A stretch of 35,720 nucleotides of DNA from a virus. A program made the position numbers and the translations under genes. The notes beneath the pieces are model-generated. The model worked only from the letters and a program-made list of their open reading frames with translations. It ran no database searches and was not told the DNA's origin. Location: positions 1 through 35,720 of IMG/VR virus record IMGVR_UViG_3300028666_000070. One strand, 5' to 3'. Of this stretch, positions 29,897-35,720 are shown one piece after another. Position 1 is the stretch's first letter, and every line of letters begins with the position of its first letter.

Positions 29897-30328
29897 ATGA
29901 AACAACAAAAATCCATTCTCGAAACCAGCCTGGGCTTGGTCGTGGTGCTGGCGCTCATCGGCCATCTGCTCGGCACGCTCATCGCGTCCGCGCAGACTTA
30001 CAAACTCAATTTCACCCGCTCGCCGGATGAGACGAACGGCTCGGTGCTGGGCTACATCGCCGTGTGGACGCCCACGAACAGCTTTGCCACCAACAGCCCC
30101 GGCACCAACTGGTATGTGTTCGGCAATGCGGCCTTGGGCAGTTCCAACCTCACGATTCCCTCCACCGTGGGCAGCCCGGCTTATCTGGCGGTGCAAACGC
30201 AGGGGACAAATTACCTGCTGAGCGCGCCCACCAACCGCGTGCTGTTCGATACCGGCGCGCTCGCGCTGATCTACACCAACAACCCCGCGCCGCCGCGCCC
30301 GCCCAGCACGCCCACGCTTTCGCAGTAA
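29897..30328 (+). CDS. membrane-anchored or secreted protein between transposase and MuB genes
   Basis: A 143-residue protein. Residues ~12-35 are a hydrophobic signal/anchor (LGLVVVLALIGHLLGTLIAS). The rest is a Thr/Asn/Gly-rich beta domain (LNFTRSPDETNGSVLGYIAV) like host fibronectin-type modules. An exported protein in the transposition operon is unexpected. It may be a moron for host-surface change. Confidence 0.55.
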   Translation: MKQQKSILETSLGLVVVLALIGHLLGTLIASAQTYKLNFTRSPDETNGSVLGYIAVWTPTNSFATNSPGTNWYVFGNAALGSSNLTIPSTVGSPAYLAVQTQGTNYLLSAPTNRVLFDTGALALIYTNNPAPPRPPSTPTLSQ

Positions 30329-30346
30329 ACCATCAAAAAATGCACC

Positions 30347-30562
30347 ATGAAAACGAAAATTAAAGCAGTTATAAAGCTCCTAGAAGCTGAGAGTGATCGC
30401 CATATGAATCTTGCCAATAATATCGCGATTAATTGGACTGCAACTCTCGCGCTAACACGAAAAAACCCTTTCGGCCCGGAAGCAAAAAAAAAGAAACATC
30501 TGTTCCATCTCCACTACGTTCACGCCGAATCGTTCAAGGCCGCCGCCGCGCTGATTTCTTAA
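30347..30562 (+). CDS. small basic unknown protein
   Basis: A 71-residue protein, MKTKIKAVIKLLEAESDRHM, Lys/His-rich. The A+T-richer, slightly different codon use compared with its neighbours could mean recent arrival. No family known. Confidence 0.45.
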   Translation: MKTKIKAVIKLLEAESDRHMNLANNIAINWTATLALTRKNPFGPEAKKKKHLFHLHYVHAESFKAAAALIS

Positions 30563-30597
30563 AATCGTAAATCGTAAATCCTCAATCATAAATTCCA
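30562..30597 (+). repeat. AATCGTAAATC-type intergenic repeat, copy 3
   Basis: AAAATCGTAAATCGTAAATC, then CTCAATCATAAATTCC, ends three bases before the MuB-like ATG. Confidence 0.75.
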
Positions 30598-30599
30598 AA

Positions 30600-31640
30600 A
30601 TGCACACCAACGACACCAACATCACGAAGCTCCGGCAACTCGCCGGGGAAGTCCGAAACTACCAGTTTGAACGCGGCTGGTCTGATTCCAAGCTCTGCAA
30701 GGAGATCGCCAGCGTCGGCTCCAGCAAGACTTACAAGCGCATCCTGGACGCCGAGGATGAGTTGGACGAGCTGAACATCGAGAACCAGCTCCGCAACTAT
30801 CAGAGCGCCGTGGAGATCATCGCCAGTTTCCGCCAGAAGGATCGCCCGGCGGAACCGGAATATGCGGACTTCGCTAATGTGCAGCGCGCCGAGATTGCCG
30901 TCCGCCGCGCCATGCAGGAAGACGAGGAATGCGTCGCGCGCCTGGTCATCATCGAAGGTCACACCAGCACTGGCAAGGATGCCGTGCGCCGGCACCTGCT
31001 GAACAAGTTCCCCAACAACACCGTCACGGTGGAGGCGAACGATCTCTGGAAAAGTTCGCCCACGCCCGGCCATACCGCGCTGTATGAGGCACTGAACATC
31101 GTGCGCCAGGGCGACAAGAACCAGAAGCCGCCGCGCCACCCCAGCGGCCTGCTCGCGGAGATCATCGCCGAATTGAAGGAACGCAAACTCATCCTCATCA
31201 TCAACGAGGCGCACCATCTGGGCATTCCCGGCCTGAACATGGTCAAGACCCTGCTCAACACCACTCCCACCATCGTGGTGCTGGAGTGCATCCCGATCCT
31301 GCTCACGCGGCTGCTCGGCAGCAATTACGAGGAGGCCATCCAACTCACCGGCAACCGGCTCTGCGAGCGCGTGCTGCTGCCGTGTCCGCCGGCCGAGGAA
31401 ATCCTGCTGATGCTGGATCGTCGCGGCGTGAAATTTGAGAACGTGGAAACCCGCAACGCCACTGCCAAACAACTGGAGACCGACGCTCCGACGTATGGCA
31501 ACTGGCGCTTCGTCATCCAAGTCACCCGCAAACTCTACGAGGCCAGCAAGCGGGCACCGGTGGCCCAAGCCGTGGTCAGCAAGGCCATGGCGGAAGTGAA
31601 ATCCATGCGCACCCGCATCATCAAGCAAAAGGAGGCATAA
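30600..31640 (+). CDS. MuB-like AAA+ ATPase, target-DNA activator
   Basis: A 346-residue protein. N-terminal residues ~10-60 look like the MuB HTH (NYQFERGWSDSKLCKEIASV). The AAA core follows: Walker A GHTSTGKD (120-127), Walker B LILIINEAHH (197-206), and an Arg-rich sensor region (LTGNRLCERVL). MuB coats target DNA, gives target immunity and activates MuA. The Walker A lacks the usual Thr/Ser after Lys (Asp instead). Its place after the transposase gene agrees with Mu A-B order, though two small genes intervene. Confidence 0.85.
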   Translation: MHTNDTNITKLRQLAGEVRNYQFERGWSDSKLCKEIASVGSSKTYKRILDAEDELDELNIENQLRNYQSAVEIIASFRQKDRPAEPEYADFANVQRAEIAVRRAMQEDEECVARLVIIEGHTSTGKDAVRRHLLNKFPNNTVTVEANDLWKSSPTPGHTALYEALNIVRQGDKNQKPPRHPSGLLAEIIAELKERKLILIINEAHHLGIPGLNMVKTLLNTTPTIVVLECIPILLTRLLGSNYEEAIQLTGNRLCERVLLPCPPAEEILLMLDRRGVKFENVETRNATAKQLETDAPTYGNWRFVIQVTRKLYEASKRAPVAQAVVSKAMAEVKSMRTRIIKQKEA

Positions 31641-31644
31641 GAAT

Positions 31645-31941
31645 ATGAGCATCCTGGAAGCCATCTCTCAGACCGCCCGCGAAATTCTGAACGCCGGCGA
31701 TGACAAATATCAGTTCGATGTCACCTGGCGTTATGCCAGCGGCACGAACACCGCGCGCTGCCTTGGTTGCACGGCCAGCTCCACCAGCGACGCCAAGATT
31801 GCCGCCAGCGCCGCCGCCCTCAAACACTGGCACCGGTTCCTCGGCATCAGCGGCGTGAACGGCAGCCTCTATACCCTTACCGTCAAACCCAGTGGCGTCG
31901 GCACATTCATCGCCACATTTACGAAGAAGGCGGCTCAATGA
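31645..31941 (+). CDS. small unknown early protein
   Basis: A 98-residue protein, MSILEAISQTAREILNAG, with a GGAGG box upstream. Mixed alpha/beta. No family recognised. It overlaps the next start (ATGA). Confidence 0.5.
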   Translation: MSILEAISQTAREILNAGDDKYQFDVTWRYASGTNTARCLGCTASSTSDAKIAASAAALKHWHRFLGISGVNGSLYTLTVKPSGVGTFIATFTKKAAQ

Positions 31942-32330
31942 AAAACATCTATTCAGACTCCGGCGGCTACCGCGTGCAGATTGAGCGCAACGGGGTGCGG
32001 TTCGACAGCTTTGTCGGCTTCGGCACGGACCGCGCCGCCGCCCTGAAAAAGGCGGTCGCCATCCGCGATGATTTTCTGGCCAAGGCCGATGTGTTGCGCG
32101 GGCGCAGCAACACCGGTGTGGCCGGCGTAAGTGAACTCACCCACTGGACCAGCGGCAGTCCGCGCCAATGTTTTCAAGTGACCTGCGGCAGTCCGCGGCC
32201 GAACTGGATGCGCCGGTTTTTCTACCGGACATTTTCGCAACGCCAGCGCGCCCTAGACCTGGCCGTGCGCGACCGCGCCCGCCGCGCCGGCGAACCGGTG
32301 GAAAAATTATTGGAGGCCGCCCATGTCTGA
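31938..32330 (+). CDS. AP2-like DNA-binding protein
   Basis: The ATG at 31938 gives 130 residues (MKNIYSDSGGYRVQIERNGV). It contains two blocks of the AP2/phage integrase-like N-terminal type. The first is YRVQIERNGVRFDSFVGFGT followed by a helix A-A-L-K-K-A. The second is NTGVAGVSELTHWTSGSPRQ…FSQRQRALDLAVRDRA. Such domains bind DNA through a three-stranded sheet. By-eye recognition only. Confidence 0.55.
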   Translation: MKNIYSDSGGYRVQIERNGVRFDSFVGFGTDRAAALKKAVAIRDDFLAKADVLRGRSNTGVAGVSELTHWTSGSPRQCFQVTCGSPRPNWMRRFFYRTFSQRQRALDLAVRDRARRAGEPVEKLLEAAHV

Positions 32331-32568
32331 AAAACTTGCCAGTGCGGCAGCGCACCCCTTCAAAAAGATGGAAGTCTGCGACACCTTCACGCCGGAACGG
32401 GTGATGATCTTCACCCGCCCGCGCGAGGATAACGACACCATCATCATTCAAACCCGTGGCGATGCTTCCTACGCCTTCCCGCGCGCCGATTTCCACCTGG
32501 ACGCCGGCACCTTGAAAGTGGTGGCCGAAGTCCTGGGCTTGCCACACTCAACCAAGGCTGTCCGATGA
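32323..32568 (+). CDS. small unknown early protein
   Basis: An 81-residue, beta-rich protein, MSEKLASAAAHPFKKMEVCD, overlapping both neighbours. No known motif. Confidence 0.5.
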   Translation: MSEKLASAAAHPFKKMEVCDTFTPERVMIFTRPREDNDTIIIQTRGDASYAFPRADFHLDAGTLKVVAEVLGLPHSTKAVR

Positions 32569-32774
32569 ACGAATCCGAGATGACGAATGAGGAACATAGC
32601 CGCTATCTGCGAGCGCTGCCCCGTAAAAAATTCCTGCAATGGAAAATGCGGGGCTGGGGCTTGCACCTGCCCAACCGTTACAACACCCGCCGCAACCGCA
32701 ACCTGGCCATTCAAAAATGGTGGAACCGCCAGAACATCCTGATGGCCAAGTGGCGCGTCAATCGCAAATCGTAA
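32565..32774 (+). CDS. small basic protein with repeat-encoded C-terminus
   Basis: A 69-residue protein, very rich in Arg, Lys, Trp and Asn (LQWKMRGWGLHLPNRYNTRR), perhaps nucleic-acid binding. The terminal VNRKS is encoded by an AATCGTAAATC-type repeat. Confidence 0.45.
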   Translation: MNESEMTNEEHSRYLRALPRKKFLQWKMRGWGLHLPNRYNTRRNRNLAIQKWWNRQNILMAKWRVNRKS

Positions 32775-32783
32775 ATCGTAAAT
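32758..32783 (+). repeat. AATCGTAAATC-type intergenic repeat, copy 4
   Basis: CAATCGCAAATCGTAAATCG then TAAAT ends directly at the ATG of the GemA-like gene. Confidence 0.75.
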
Positions 32784-33257
32784 ATGAGCGCCCCCCTCGA
32801 CAACCGCCAGAAGCGCATCCTCTCGCAGCTCGCCCGCCGGGCGTTCAACCGTGAGCTGGCGCTGGCGCGTGGCCGGGGCGAGAAGCTAGCGGATCTGAAT
32901 GAGGCAGAGTTCCGTCATCAGCACGTCGCGACGGCGTGCGGCAAGCTCGGGCTGCGCTGTTGTTCCCAGGACGATTACGGGGCGGTCAAAGCTCACTTTC
33001 TAGACTTGCTTGGCGAGCATGGCGCGGCCTTCAAGGCCGTCCATCACGGCGAGGGGAATGCCCGGCGCGTGGCGGAGTTCAAGCTCGTGCAGACGTGTGA
33101 AGTGGCTGGGCTGGCTCTCACCTACGCCGCGAAAATCTGCCAGAACCAGTTCAAGTGCAGTTTGGAGGATGCCACCGAGAAACAGCTTTGGTGCCTCACC
33201 TTCACCGTTAAAAACCGTGGCCGCAAAGTCACTTTTGGAAAGGAAGTCGCCGCATGA
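32784..33257 (+). CDS. GemA-like (Mu gp16, DUF1018-type) protein
   Basis: A 157-residue protein. The N-terminal KRILSQLARRAFNRELALAR and the middle helix-loop (LRCCSQDDYGAVKAHFLDLL) resemble the GemA/gp16 group found in Mu-like early regions, which affects host gene expression. The Cys pair and C-terminal VKNRGRKVTFGK are not diagnostic. The call leans on position before the gam gene. Confidence 0.4.
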   Translation: MSAPLDNRQKRILSQLARRAFNRELALARGRGEKLADLNEAEFRHQHVATACGKLGLRCCSQDDYGAVKAHFLDLLGEHGAAFKAVHHGEGNARRVAEFKLVQTCEVAGLALTYAAKICQNQFKCSLEDATEKQLWCLTFTVKNRGRKVTFGKEVAA

Positions 33258-34009
33258 AGCCAATTGATTTCAGCTTGCAGACGTTTGAAGACCTGAAAGC
33301 CAGGTTGAATGAAAATCGTCTCGCTGTGCATCGCGCCTGGCTCGCGCACGGCCCGGGCACCACCCGCGATGTCGCCGCGAAGGCGAACATTGACCTGCTT
33401 TCCTTCCGCCCGCGCTCTACGGAACTTTATCAGATGGGCCTGCTCACCCTGGTGGATTCGGTTGACCTGGTTATTCCTGATTATTCTGGAATGGACGCTA
33501 CCATTGTCACCATCCCCGCCGGCAGCCATGAAGGTTTGTATGTCGCCCGCACGATAGCGGAGTGGGAAAATTTTGTGGCCGCGAAGCGGCTGCCCGCCAC
33601 CGGCCAGCTCGCCCTCGCAATCAAGACCGCCATCGTCCTCTTCATAGCCTGCCTGTCATTCTCCGCCTCGGCTATGGATCGGTGGTCCGCGCTTTCGCAG
33701 ATTGAATCCGGCGACAACGACCGGGCGCATGGCCGTTTCGGCGAAGTATCGCGCTACCAGATCCGCCGGCTGGAATGGCGCCGGGCCACCGCGCAGCCGT
33801 TGAGCGCCGCCACCCATCGCGCCATCGCGCTGGCCGTGGCCCAGGGTATCCAGGGCGAACGCATCGGTCAGTTTGAAGTGAACCACCGCCGCGCGCCGTC
33901 CGCCGTGGAATTTTACCTGCTCTGGAACCAGCCAGCCAATGTGGATCACCCCACGCCCGCCGGACTGGAAGAAGCCCGGCGCTTTGAAAATCTCGTGAAC
34001 AAAAAATAA
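33254..34009 (+). CDS. winged-helix domain fused to secreted lytic transglycosylase-like domain
   Basis: One frame of 251 residues holds two unlike parts. Residues 1-107 form a winged helix (AWLAHGPGTTRDVAAKANID then MGLLTLVDSV) with a C-terminal ARTIAEWENF tail. Residues ~108-134 are a signal-peptide-like stretch (LALAIKTAIVLFIACLSFSA), followed by a lysozyme/transglycosylase-like domain: catalytic Glu in WSALSQIESGDND, then GEVSRYQIRRLEW. An in-frame GTG at 33575 (residue 108), with GGAG upstream, would give an exported enzyme alone. It may be the phage endolysin, or a muralytic protein working with the lipase, and lies among early genes just before gam. Overlaps the GemA-like gene by ATGA. 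Confidence 0.6.
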   Translation: MKPIDFSLQTFEDLKARLNENRLAVHRAWLAHGPGTTRDVAAKANIDLLSFRPRSTELYQMGLLTLVDSVDLVIPDYSGMDATIVTIPAGSHEGLYVARTIAEWENFVAAKRLPATGQLALAIKTAIVLFIACLSFSASAMDRWSALSQIESGDNDRAHGRFGEVSRYQIRRLEWRRATAQPLSAATHRAIALAVAQGIQGERIGQFEVNHRRAPSAVEFYLLWNQPANVDHPTPAGLEEARRFENLVNKK

Positions 34010-34021
34010 CCAGAAAAATAT

Positions 34022-34552
34022 ATGTCAAAAACCCGCATCAAAGTAAACTTGCCGCTCATCGCCACCCGCACCGAAGCCGAGTCGGTGATGAACGATCTTT
34101 CACTCACCGCCAACAATCGCCGCAAGCTCGCCGCGCGCATGGACGCCGCCGTCCTGAAAATCCAAGATGAAGTCGCGCCCGGACTCGCTGAATGCGACGC
34201 GGATATTAAAACTAAATCAGACGCCCTGCGCGCGTGGGCGGAATCCAATCCGACCGAGTTTGGCAAAAAGAAAAGCATAGAGTTTCTCGCCGGCACGCTC
34301 GGTTTCCGCACCGGCACACCCAAGCTGGCGCTGCTCTCGCGGGCGTGGAATTGGGACAAGGTGCTGGAAGCGCTTAAGGCGCGGCCACTGTTCAAATCTT
34401 TTATCCGCACCAAGGAAGAGGTGGACAAGGAGGCGCTCATCACCGCCTACACCATAGCCAAGGCGGATCTGTCCGTCATCGGCGCGAAGGTCGTGCAGGA
34501 TGAATCATTCTTTGTGGAACCGAATCTCACGGACGCGGAGGCGAAGCTGTAA
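34022..34552 (+). CDS. gam: Mu Gam-like host-nuclease inhibitor
   Basis: A 176-residue protein, MSKTRIKVNLPLIATRTEAE. The long N-terminal helix (RRKLAARMDAAVLKIQDEVA) and the motif LGFRTGTPKLALLSRAW are typical of Mu Gam, a Ku-like protein that protects DNA ends. Length matches Mu Gam. The C-terminal helix contains VDKEALITAY. Its TAA lies inside the first attC-like site, so the cassette array begins at its last codon. Confidence 0.9.
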   Translation: MSKTRIKVNLPLIATRTEAESVMNDLSLTANNRRKLAARMDAAVLKIQDEVAPGLAECDADIKTKSDALRAWAESNPTEFGKKKSIEFLAGTLGFRTGTPKLALLSRAWNWDKVLEALKARPLFKSFIRTKEEVDKEALITAYTIAKADLSVIGAKVVQDESFFVEPNLTDAEAKL

Positions 34553-34638
34553 CGCTCCGCTTGAGCCAAGCGGGGCCAACGACGCCCAAAAAACAAAATG
34601 ACCGCCGTCCCCGCTTTGGCTCCGAGCGGTTGTTAAGC
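34547..34638 (+). other. integron attC-like site A
   Basis: 5' core CTGTAAC (34547-34553) and 3' core GTTAAGC (34632-34638) enclose long complementary arms. CCGCTTGAGCCAAGCGGGG pairs with the later CCCCGCTTTGGCTC-CGAGCGG arm, leaving a few unpaired bases on the 3' arm only. Total 92 bases. The size, core sites and one-sided bulges are attC hallmarks. Confidence 0.7.
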
Positions 34639-34651
34639 GGCGAATATAGAC

Positions 34652-34801
34652 ATGAACAAAATCTGTAAATTTGCACTCTTGGTTTTCGTGCTCGAACTGT
34701 GTGCCGGAATCGAGTGTGCCTGCAAGCACAACTGGAAGATGGCTGGAGTCTGGACGCTCTACTCGATGTCCAACCTCTTGCTGGCTTTCGTGAACGAATA
34801 A
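34652..34801 (+). CDS. cassette 1 gene a: small Cys-rich membrane/secreted protein
   Basis: A 49-residue protein, MNKICKFALLVFVLELCAGI then ECACKHNW. It has an N-terminal hydrophobic signal-like segment, then a Cys pair and a hydrophobic end. It starts 14 bases after the core site of attC A, as usual for cassette genes. Function unknown. Confidence 0.5.
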   Translation: MNKICKFALLVFVLELCAGIECACKHNWKMAGVWTLYSMSNLLLAFVNE

Positions 34802-34806
34802 AATCT

Positions 34807-34995
34807 ATGAATGAAAAATGGAAAATGTGCCCGCGATGCCAGACTCAAAATCTGGACTGGAGCAAGTGTATAAAATGCGGATGCAATCTGAATCCGCCCG
34901 GCCCACCAAACCCGCCGAGAGCAAAATGGCAAGAGCCAAGCGGACTCGTGGGGCATAATAATCTGAAGCCGCTTAACGATCAAGCTCACGCATGA
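34807..34995 (+). CDS. cassette 1 gene b: zinc-ribbon microprotein
   Basis: A 62-residue protein from the ATG at 34807. MCPRCQTQN and CIKCGCNL form a double Cx2C zinc ribbon, followed by a Pro-rich tail (PPGPPNPPRAK). Its C-terminus is encoded inside attC B, so the stop falls within the recombination site. Confidence 0.55.
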   Translation: MNEKWKMCPRCQTQNLDWSKCIKCGCNLNPPGPPNPPRAKWQEPSGLVGHNNLKPLNDQAHA

Positions 34996-35068
34996 GTGCC
35001 GCCAATAAGACATCCAAAGCGCCCAGGAGATCGGCGCGGACCTCATTGCGTGCAGCGCTTGGTTCGGC
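34971..35068 (+). other. integron attC-like site B
   Basis: 5' core GCTTAAC (34971-34977) and 3' core GTTCGGC (35062-35068), 98 bases. The arm CAAGCTCACGCATGAG pairs fully with CTCATTGCGTGCAGCGCTTG, with four extra bases all on the 3' arm. The 5' core with flank, GCCGCTTAAC, is the exact reverse complement of GTTAAGCGGC at the start of cassette 1. Confidence 0.75.
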
Positions 35069-35084
35069 TGCCGACTCCGGTGGA

Positions 35085-35213
35085 ATGATCCTCAACCACT
35101 GCCGGCGGTGCAACGGCTGGGGCGTCATCTGGGGCAAGGCTGGCATTCCTAACGAGACGCGAATCTGCGACCTATGCCGCGGAAATGGAATCCAGCCGAA
35201 CATTCGGAGATGA
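35085..35213 (+). CDS. cassette 2 gene: CxxC zinc-finger microprotein
   Basis: Within the cassette the ATG at 35085 gives 42 residues (MILNHCRRCNGWGVIWGK), 22 bases after the cassette boundary. C-R-R-C-N-G-W-G and CDLCRGNG form a DnaJ-like Cx2CxGxG pair that probably binds one zinc ion. A longer in-frame start at 34992 would have to translate through attC B, so I reject it. The stop lies inside attC C. Confidence 0.55.
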   Translation: MILNHCRRCNGWGVIWGKAGIPNETRICDLCRGNGIQPNIRR

Positions 35214-35294
35214 GCCATGCGCGACCAAATGACATCCAACCGCGATAGCGGACTGACAGCGCCAACGCGCATTGGCTCCGGCGACTGGTTAGAC
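35195..35294 (+). other. integron attC-like site C
   Basis: 5' core GCCGAAC (35195-35201) and 3' core GTTAGAC (35288-35294), 100 bases. GAGCCATGCGCG pairs with CGCGCATTGGCTC with one extra base on the 3' arm. CAGCCGAAC is the exact complement of GTTCGGCTG at the start of cassette 2. The 3' half is closely similar to that of site A (TTGGCTCCG…GTTARRCGGCGAATA). Confidence 0.75.
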
Positions 35295-35321
35295 GGCGAA
35301 TAGAGACAACCAAATAAGAAT

Positions 35322-35609
35322 ATGAACTGTGAATATGTGAAACAAAACTACGGCGTGCCTGCTGAAATCGGAAGGCGCGTGACCGTGTATGGCAAACCGG
35401 GAATCATCGCGGAAGATCGCGGCCACTACATCGGCGTGAACTTCGATGCCGACAAACCTGGCGTCATCAAAAACGCGCACCCGACCAGCGAGGTGCAATA
35501 TCACGACATGGGCGAGATAAGGAAGCAAACCCGCTCGCAAAAACGATACGGTGACTATCTGCGCTCTGAATCAAGCGACTCATTTGCGCGATATATTGGA
35601 GCCGTCTAA
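35322..35609 (+). CDS. cassette 3 gene: small conserved phage/cassette-type protein
   Basis: A 95-residue protein, MNCEYVKQNYGVPAEIGRRV. GKPGIIAEDRGHYIGVNFDA and HPTSEVQY give it an SH3/KOW-like small-barrel look. I recall relatives of this sequence as unassigned proteins in phage and cassette contexts. The TAA stop lies inside the GTCTAAC core of attC D, a common arrangement in integron cassettes. Confidence 0.65.
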   Translation: MNCEYVKQNYGVPAEIGRRVTVYGKPGIIAEDRGHYIGVNFDADKPGVIKNAHPTSEVQYHDMGEIRKQTRSQKRYGDYLRSESSDSFARYIGAV

Positions 35610-35635
35610 CGACGGAGCTATGCCGCGTGCGGTCA
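35604..35635 (+). other. integron attC-like site D, 5' half only
   Basis: The core GTCTAAC with flank (GCCGTCTAAC, 35601-35610) is the exact complement of GTTAGACGGC at the start of cassette 3. The following GACGGAGCTATGC resembles the 5' arm of site B (GATCAAGCTCACGC). I cannot find a matching 3' arm before the next gene, so the site is truncated or degenerate. Confidence 0.5.
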
Positions 35636-35648
35636 ACAATCCAAAAAT

Positions 35649-35720
35649 ATGAGCGAATCCAAAAATCTAGCCTGCCCGTTCTGCGGCGGACAAGCCCGTG
35701 TGATAAGCCGAGGCTACCAA
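35649..35720 (+). CDS. cassette 4 gene: Lar-like zinc-ribbon protein, cut by window edge
   Basis: The frame opens MSESKNLACPFCGGQARVIS and runs off the right edge. The C-P-F-C-G-G start is typical of Lar-type restriction-alleviation and related zinc-ribbon phage proteins. With only 24 residues visible, this remains a likeness. Confidence 0.5.
   Translation, partial: MSESKNLACPFCGGQARVISRGYQ

Noticed and set aside
30582-31664. Minus-strand frame of 360 codons opposite the MuB-like gene
   Set aside because: It mirrors the MuB-like gene, whose Walker motifs are clear on the plus strand.
34992-35084. N-terminal extension of the cassette 2 zinc-finger gene
   Set aside because: The extension would be encoded entirely by the attC B arm; the ATG at 35085 lies just inside the cassette, as expected.
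1-35720. tRNA or rRNA genes
   Set aside because: No cloverleaf with a recognisable TΨC arm and no rRNA signature sequence was seen by eye on either strand.

Overview
The window reads as most of a Mu-like transposable phage (prophage or metagenomic contig) with a siphovirus-type tail. The host is probably a Verrucomicrobiota bacterium. That host call is inference: the DNA carries short repeats and peptide tails (…NRKS, SPQPSPQRGEG, ETGNLKPE) and Thr/Asn/Gly-rich secreted proteins that I associate with that phylum. No phage end, att site or host flank is visible, and both edges cut through genes.

Layout: two divergent arms meet at a repressor region at about 24.4-25.0 kb. The left arm (23.5 kb down to 1, minus strand) is late. 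Its order is a secreted protein and two small genes, a lysis-like cassette with a class 3 lipase and two membrane proteins, Mu gp27-like and gp28-like terminase subunits, DUF935 portal, MuF head protein, gpG-like protein, gpI-like protease/scaffold, major capsid protein, a prepilin-like protein, a capsid-associated protein, a fused FkbM methyltransferase-glycosyltransferase, gp36-like and gp37-like connector proteins, a secreted SGNH hydrolase, tail tube, two tail chaperones joined by an apparent -1 frameshift, tape measure protein, and tail-tip/fibre proteins. No sheath or baseplate-wedge gene is seen, hence the siphovirus reading. The same 11-bp dyad GGGGTTACCCC stands before the first gene of each of three late blocks (6246, 15024, 23513). 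One of these precedes the gpI gene, exactly where Mu has a late promoter, so these are the best candidates for late promoters.

The right arm (25 to 34.5 kb, plus strand) is early: a Ner-like regulator, a replication-type winged-helix protein, small unknowns, MuA-like transposase, MuB-like ATPase, an AP2-like protein, a GemA-like protein, an HTH protein fused to a secreted lytic transglycosylase, and Gam. Most genes are coupled by ATGA or GTGA overlaps. The control region carries a dyad operator pair and a strong sigma70-like promoter placed so that the ner-like mRNA would be nearly leaderless.

The most unusual part is the right end. Immediately after gam there are three complete and one partial integron attC-like recombination sites (34547-35610). 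They bound small cassettes that carry zinc-ribbon and membrane microproteins. Each cassette begins with a core site that is the exact inverse complement of its own 3' core site, as in integron gene cassettes. No integron integrase is in view. This looks like a CALIN-type cassette array embedded in the accessory region of a transposable phage.
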